Shown piece after piece: positions 61,259 to 64,000 of a stretch of 64,000 nucleotides of DNA (position 1 is the stretch's first letter; every line of letters begins with the position of its first letter). The position numbers and the translations under genes were made by a program. The DNA is from a bacterium (lineage in GTDB: Bacteria > Desulfobacterota > JAPLJL01), in NCBI GenBank assembly GCA_028713675.1, contig JAQTNV010000016.1, forward strand, positions 1 to 64,000, given 5' to 3'. Under the pieces are notes generated by a model. That model ran no database searches. It saw nothing but the letters and a program-made list of their open reading frames with translations, and had not been told where the DNA came from.

Positions 61259-62542
61259 TTAGTTTAGGGGAGGAGCCGGGGAACGGGACGGGAGATCCCC
61301 GGTGTTTTCCGCCCGGTTTTCCGCGCTGGAAAAAATAAAATCCACCGGCAGTTCTACGGTAAACGTGCTGCCGGCCCCGGGCCGGCTCTCCACACTGATC
61401 CGTCCATTCAATAGCCGGACATAGTCTTTCACGATGGCCAGTCCCAGCCCCAACCCTTTTTCCGCCTGTTCCGCCTGGTTATCAACCCGGTAAAATTTAT
61501 TGAAAATTAACGGCAATTCCTTCTCCGCGATCCCGATCCCGGTATCGGAGACCGCGGCCACCACCCCGCTGGAATCCAGGCTGGGTGCGGCCAGTATCTC
61601 GATCCCGCCTTTGCGGGTGTATTTGACCGCGTTGGAGAGAAGATTGATTAATATATATTTAACCCGGTTCGGATCGGTCGTAATCAAGGGGGTTTTCTCA
61701 TTATATTTAATTTCGATCCCGAGCCCCTTCAGCTGCGCCAGGGGTTGGACCAGGGGGAGCACTTCCTGGATAAGGCTTTTCAGATTGATCTCGGCCAGGT
61801 CGCTCTTTTCGATCTTGCCTTGTTCCAGGCGGGAGGAATGTAAAAGGTAATCCAGCATTTCCCCGATTTCATTGGTATTGATATCCATTTTTCCCAGAAC
61901 TTGGCCGACTTCCTCCGAGATTTCGCCGAACGCGTTTTCCCGGAGCAGGGAGATGTACCCCGAGATGGCATTAACCGGGGTACGGACCTCGTGAGAAATG
62001 ATGTTTAGAAGCTCCTTCTGAAACCCGACCGCGATCTCCAGTCTTTGATTGGCGAGCCTGAAGTCCAGGGTCCGTTCCTCCACCGATTCTTCCAGCCGGG
62101 CGTTGATTTCCTTCAGGGAGAGATTTTTTTCCTCAATCAGCCGCAAAAGTTCGCGGTTGTGGCTAACCAGTTCGTAATTTTTCCAGGCGCCCCTGACCGA
62201 ACTTCTCAGATCCGCGTTTTCCCAGGGTTTGATGATAAATTTATCCACCCTGCCCCGGTTGACCGCCTGCTCGACAATCCCAAAATCCTGGTTGCCGCTC
62301 ATGACCATCCGGACCGTATCGGGGGAAATGGCTTTGATTTTCTCGAGAAGCTCCACCCCGTTAGCCCCGTTCATGGTGTAGTCGGTGATAATCAGGAAAA
62401 TCGGTGTCCCGTCGAACCGGGCGACCGCCTCGTCCGGGCCGGCGGCCGTGATAATTTCATAGCCGTCGGCAGCCAGGGTCCGGCCCAGGACTTTCAGGAT
62501 CTGCGGATCGTCGTCAACTATAAGAATGATCGGGTTACCCAT
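61259..62542 (-). CDS. Receiver-histidine kinase
   Basis: The 427-residue protein has an N-terminal receiver (IILIVDDDPQ, Asp in IITDYTMNGANG, Lys in FIIKPWEN), a coiled coil (LKEINARLEESVEERTLDF), an H-box (LLNIISHEVRTPVNAISGYI), and an ATPase domain (NLLSNAVKYTRKGGIE, SDTGIGIAEKELPLIFNKFY, GLGLGLAIVKDYVRLLNG). It probably passes phosphate to the double-receiver protein encoded next. A sigma-54 promoter lies 35 bases upstream of the ATG. Confidence 0.9.
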   Translation of the reverse strand: MGNPIILIVDDDPQILKVLGRTLAADGYEIITAAGPDEAVARFDGTPIFLIITDYTMNGANGVELLEKIKAISPDTVRMVMSGNQDFGIVEQAVNRGRVDKFIIKPWENADLRSSVRGAWKNYELVSHNRELLRLIEEKNLSLKEINARLEESVEERTLDFRLANQRLEIAVGFQKELLNIISHEVRTPVNAISGYISLLRENAFGEISEEVGQVLGKMDINTNEIGEMLDYLLHSSRLEQGKIEKSDLAEINLKSLIQEVLPLVQPLAQLKGLGIEIKYNEKTPLITTDPNRVKYILINLLSNAVKYTRKGGIEILAAPSLDSSGVVAAVSDTGIGIAEKELPLIFNKFYRVDNQAEQAEKGLGLGLAIVKDYVRLLNGRISVESRPGAGSTFTVELPVDFIFSSAENRAENTGDLPSRSPAPPLN

Positions 62543-62980
62543 GATTCTCTCCTTTTTTTCTCCTCATTTATACAGGAAGCAAGAAGAGGGCCAAGGAGCG
62601 GAAATAACGCGGAATATTTGTATTCGCCGTCGGCGCTGCAGAAACATTGGTTCCTCATCCGGGTACGATTCTTCTGGTTGATTTTGTGGTTCTTTTTGAC
62701 CCTGAGGGATGAAATATACCGGGGCTAATTAAATTGCGGATTTTTGATTGCGGATTGCGGATTGAAAGTCAAAGCCATGGAACCGGGGGGCCGAGGTTAG
62801 CCTCAGGCTTAAGACTGCATAATCAAGTAGGGCAAGGCTTCTCGATCAGATCCCGAAGCATTGTGGCCGAGGGAAGCCTTGCAAATCAACAAAAATGGTC
62901 GAAGGAAGGCTGCGGCCACCTTCGGACCCTAGGCCCCCTGGGACCCTTTTTACTGGTCCAGGTATGCTATATTTGGGGCT
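62543..62980. repeat. Sigma-54 control region and repeats
   Basis: This region holds the promoter at 62578-62594, the second copy of the 59.9-60.06 kb stretch (62630-62800), and the third long GCAAGGCTT hairpin with GTAG at 62827-62882. GGCTGCGGCCACCTTCGG follows, then a putative promoter for the protease gene. No gene is visible. Confidence 0.6.
62578..62594 (-). promoter_or_regulatory. Sigma-54 promoter
   Basis: On the minus strand TTGGCCCTCTTCTTGCT fits the -24/-12 pattern with one change in the -24 box. It is the right distance (35 bases) from the kinase ATG. Confidence 0.72.
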
Positions 62981-63655
62981 ATGGAGCAGGTAATTCAGGA
63001 CATCGCCTTGATGCTGGTGCCGATGCTGTTCGCGGTTTCCTTTCACGAAGCCGCCCACGGGTATGTCGCCGACCGTCTGGGCGACCCCACCGCCCGCCTG
63101 GCCGGACGCCTGACCCTGAACCCTTTCAAACACCTGGACCTGGTGGGAACCATCGTATTTGTCGTAACCCGCATGATCGGCTGGGCCAAGCCCGTCCCGG
63201 TCAATCCTTTCAATTTGCGCGATCCCAAGCGGGACATGATGTGGGTTTCGCTGGCCGGCCCGGGATCCAACCTGGTCCTCGCCATTATCTCCGCCATGCT
63301 GCTCCGCCTGCTGGCCTGGTATGATCCCTCCCTCCCTCTCCAAACCCAGTTTCCCAAGTTCGCTTCCAGTTCGTCTTTTTTCCTGGTTCCCCTTTTCCTG
63401 ATGATTCAAATCAGCGTCGTTATGAATATCGCCCTGGCGGTTTTTAACTGCCTGCCCATTCCCCCGCTCGACGGGAGCAAGATTCTCATGGGTCTCCTGC
63501 CCCTCGATAAAGCCCAGGCCTTCGCCCGGATCGAGCCTTACGGTTTTATCATCCTGCTCGGTCTTATTATATTTCCAGGTCTTCTAGGGATTCCTAGCAT
63601 AGTAGATATTTTAATTAGCCCACTCATTAATTTAGTGATCAGATTGTTACTTTAG
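62981..63655 (+). CDS. Site-2 protease family membrane metallopeptidase
   Basis: The 224-residue protein has several membrane helices. The zinc motif is FHEAAHG (His22, Glu23, His26), and the conserved third-ligand region is NCLPIPPLDGSKIL. It belongs to the M50 family, short SpoIVFB/Rv-like group without a PDZ domain. Such proteases cut transmembrane segments of regulators. Its substrate is unknown. It is followed after 170 bases by trpS, an arrangement common in many bacteria. Confidence 0.88.
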   Translation: MEQVIQDIALMLVPMLFAVSFHEAAHGYVADRLGDPTARLAGRLTLNPFKHLDLVGTIVFVVTRMIGWAKPVPVNPFNLRDPKRDMMWVSLAGPGSNLVLAIISAMLLRLLAWYDPSLPLQTQFPKFASSSSFFLVPLFLMIQISVVMNIALAVFNCLPIPPLDGSKILMGLLPLDKAQAFARIEPYGFIILLGLIIFPGLLGIPSIVDILISPLINLVIRLLL

Positions 63656-63825
63656 CGACAGTTTCGAGTTTCTAGTTTCGGGTTTCGGGTTAAACCCTAT
63701 GCTCTTTACGCTCTGCTCTGACACCGACACCGGCACCCTGGCCGGCACAAGTCGTCAGCTCGGGCAGGCTGACACTAAAATAGGTTTCAAGTTCAAACCT
63801 TTTCGTTTATAATCTGCCGTTAATT
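63656..63825. repeat. Repeat spacer before trpS
   Basis: CTCGAAAC-type words (63662-63690), a GACACCGACACCGGCACCC word (63720-63739, the same family as 2750 and 5495), then a TATAAT box at 63808-63813 only 12 bases before the trpS ATG. Confidence 0.5.
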
Positions 63826-64000
63826 ATGAATGATTCTAAAAAACCCCGGGTTCTTTCCGGGATGCGGCCGTCGGGAAAACTCCACCTGGGACACCTGGCC
63901 GGAGCCCTGAAAAACTGGGTTGATCTCCAGAAACAATACGAGTGTTTTTATTTCGTGGCCGACTGGCACGCCCTGACCACCGAGTACGCCGACCCGGCCA
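63826..64000 (+). CDS. trpS: Tryptophanyl-tRNA synthetase, N-terminal part
   Basis: The 58 visible codons begin with VLSGMRPSGKLHLGHLAGAL, which includes the class I signature HLGHL, and continue with YECFYFVADWHALTTEYADP, typical of TrpS. The gene runs off the right edge. The TATAAT box 12 bases before the ATG suggests a very short or absent leader. Confidence 0.93.
   Translation, partial: MNDSKKPRVLSGMRPSGKLHLGHLAGALKNWVDLQKQYECFYFVADWHALTTEYADPA

Noticed and set aside
1-64000. tRNA, rRNA, riboswitch and insertion-sequence search by eye
   Set aside because: TTCGA-containing repeats mimic the tRNA T-loop, but no cloverleaf with acceptor stem was found. I saw no rRNA segments, riboswitch cores or transposase genes.

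Overview
This 64 kb window comes from a Gram-negative, probably anaerobic bacterium of moderately high GC. It has siroheme-route heme genes, lipoproteins, sigma-54 promoters, two NtrC-type activators, an HD-GYP protein, PilZ and CarD-type regulators, PAS-rich hybrid kinases and unusually repeat-filled intergenic DNA. That mix fits a deltaproteobacteria-like lineage or an uncultivated phylum close to it. I cannot place it more exactly, and I see no rRNA, tRNA, phage, insertion sequence or CRISPR array.

Layout. 0-7 kb holds three radical SAM enzymes, the siroheme/heme genes ahbC and fused cobA-hemD, an iron alcohol dehydrogenase and a PqqD-like protein. 7-12 kb holds glyQ without glyS, a large glycosidase-like lipoprotein, a DUF2505-like protein and a secreted alpha/beta hydrolase. 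12-20 kb holds acyl-CoA dehydrogenase, a LUD protein, a CarD/CdnL regulator, a DegT aminotransferase, a histidine phosphatase, a crotonase and a phytoene-desaturase-like flavoprotein. 20-34 kb is an envelope and secretion region. It contains sigma-54-driven small exported proteins, pentapeptide and PilZ proteins, and one operon made of a 54-residue RiPP-precursor-like peptide, a SipW-like S26 peptidase, a 1508-residue Ig-like exported protein and a 1305-residue gingipain-type (C25) peptidase. 33-62.5 kb is a signal-transduction island of roughly fifteen genes: CheA/CheW/MCP, HD-GYP, two NtrC activators, several stand-alone receivers, and kinases carrying up to seven PAS domains. The window ends with a site-2 protease and the start of trpS.

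How the genes may work together. At least five promoters match the sigma-54 -24/-12 consensus closely. Three precede exported proteins and two precede phosphorelay genes, so the sensory island and the secreted proteins probably share control through the NtrC-type activators. The strongest candidate for an undescribed system is the operon at 22055-31049. Its first gene encodes a small peptide with a YxxP leader motif and two core cysteines. It is followed by a soluble-looking SipW-type peptidase, a giant exported scaffold and a cysteine endopeptidase. The possible maturase pair, a PqqD-like protein plus a radical SAM/SPASM enzyme, lies 25 kb away.

Intergenic DNA. Nearly every gap from 31 to 63 kb is built from short word-like repeats, such as CTCGAAACTAGAAA, CAATCCGCAATC, GTCAATCGTCAAT and GCATAGGGCA types. 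REP-like hairpins with GTAG at the foot are scattered among them. These repeats enter coding sequence: they supply N-termini, one C-terminus, one stop codon, one terminator and an in-frame insert in the C25 peptidase gene.
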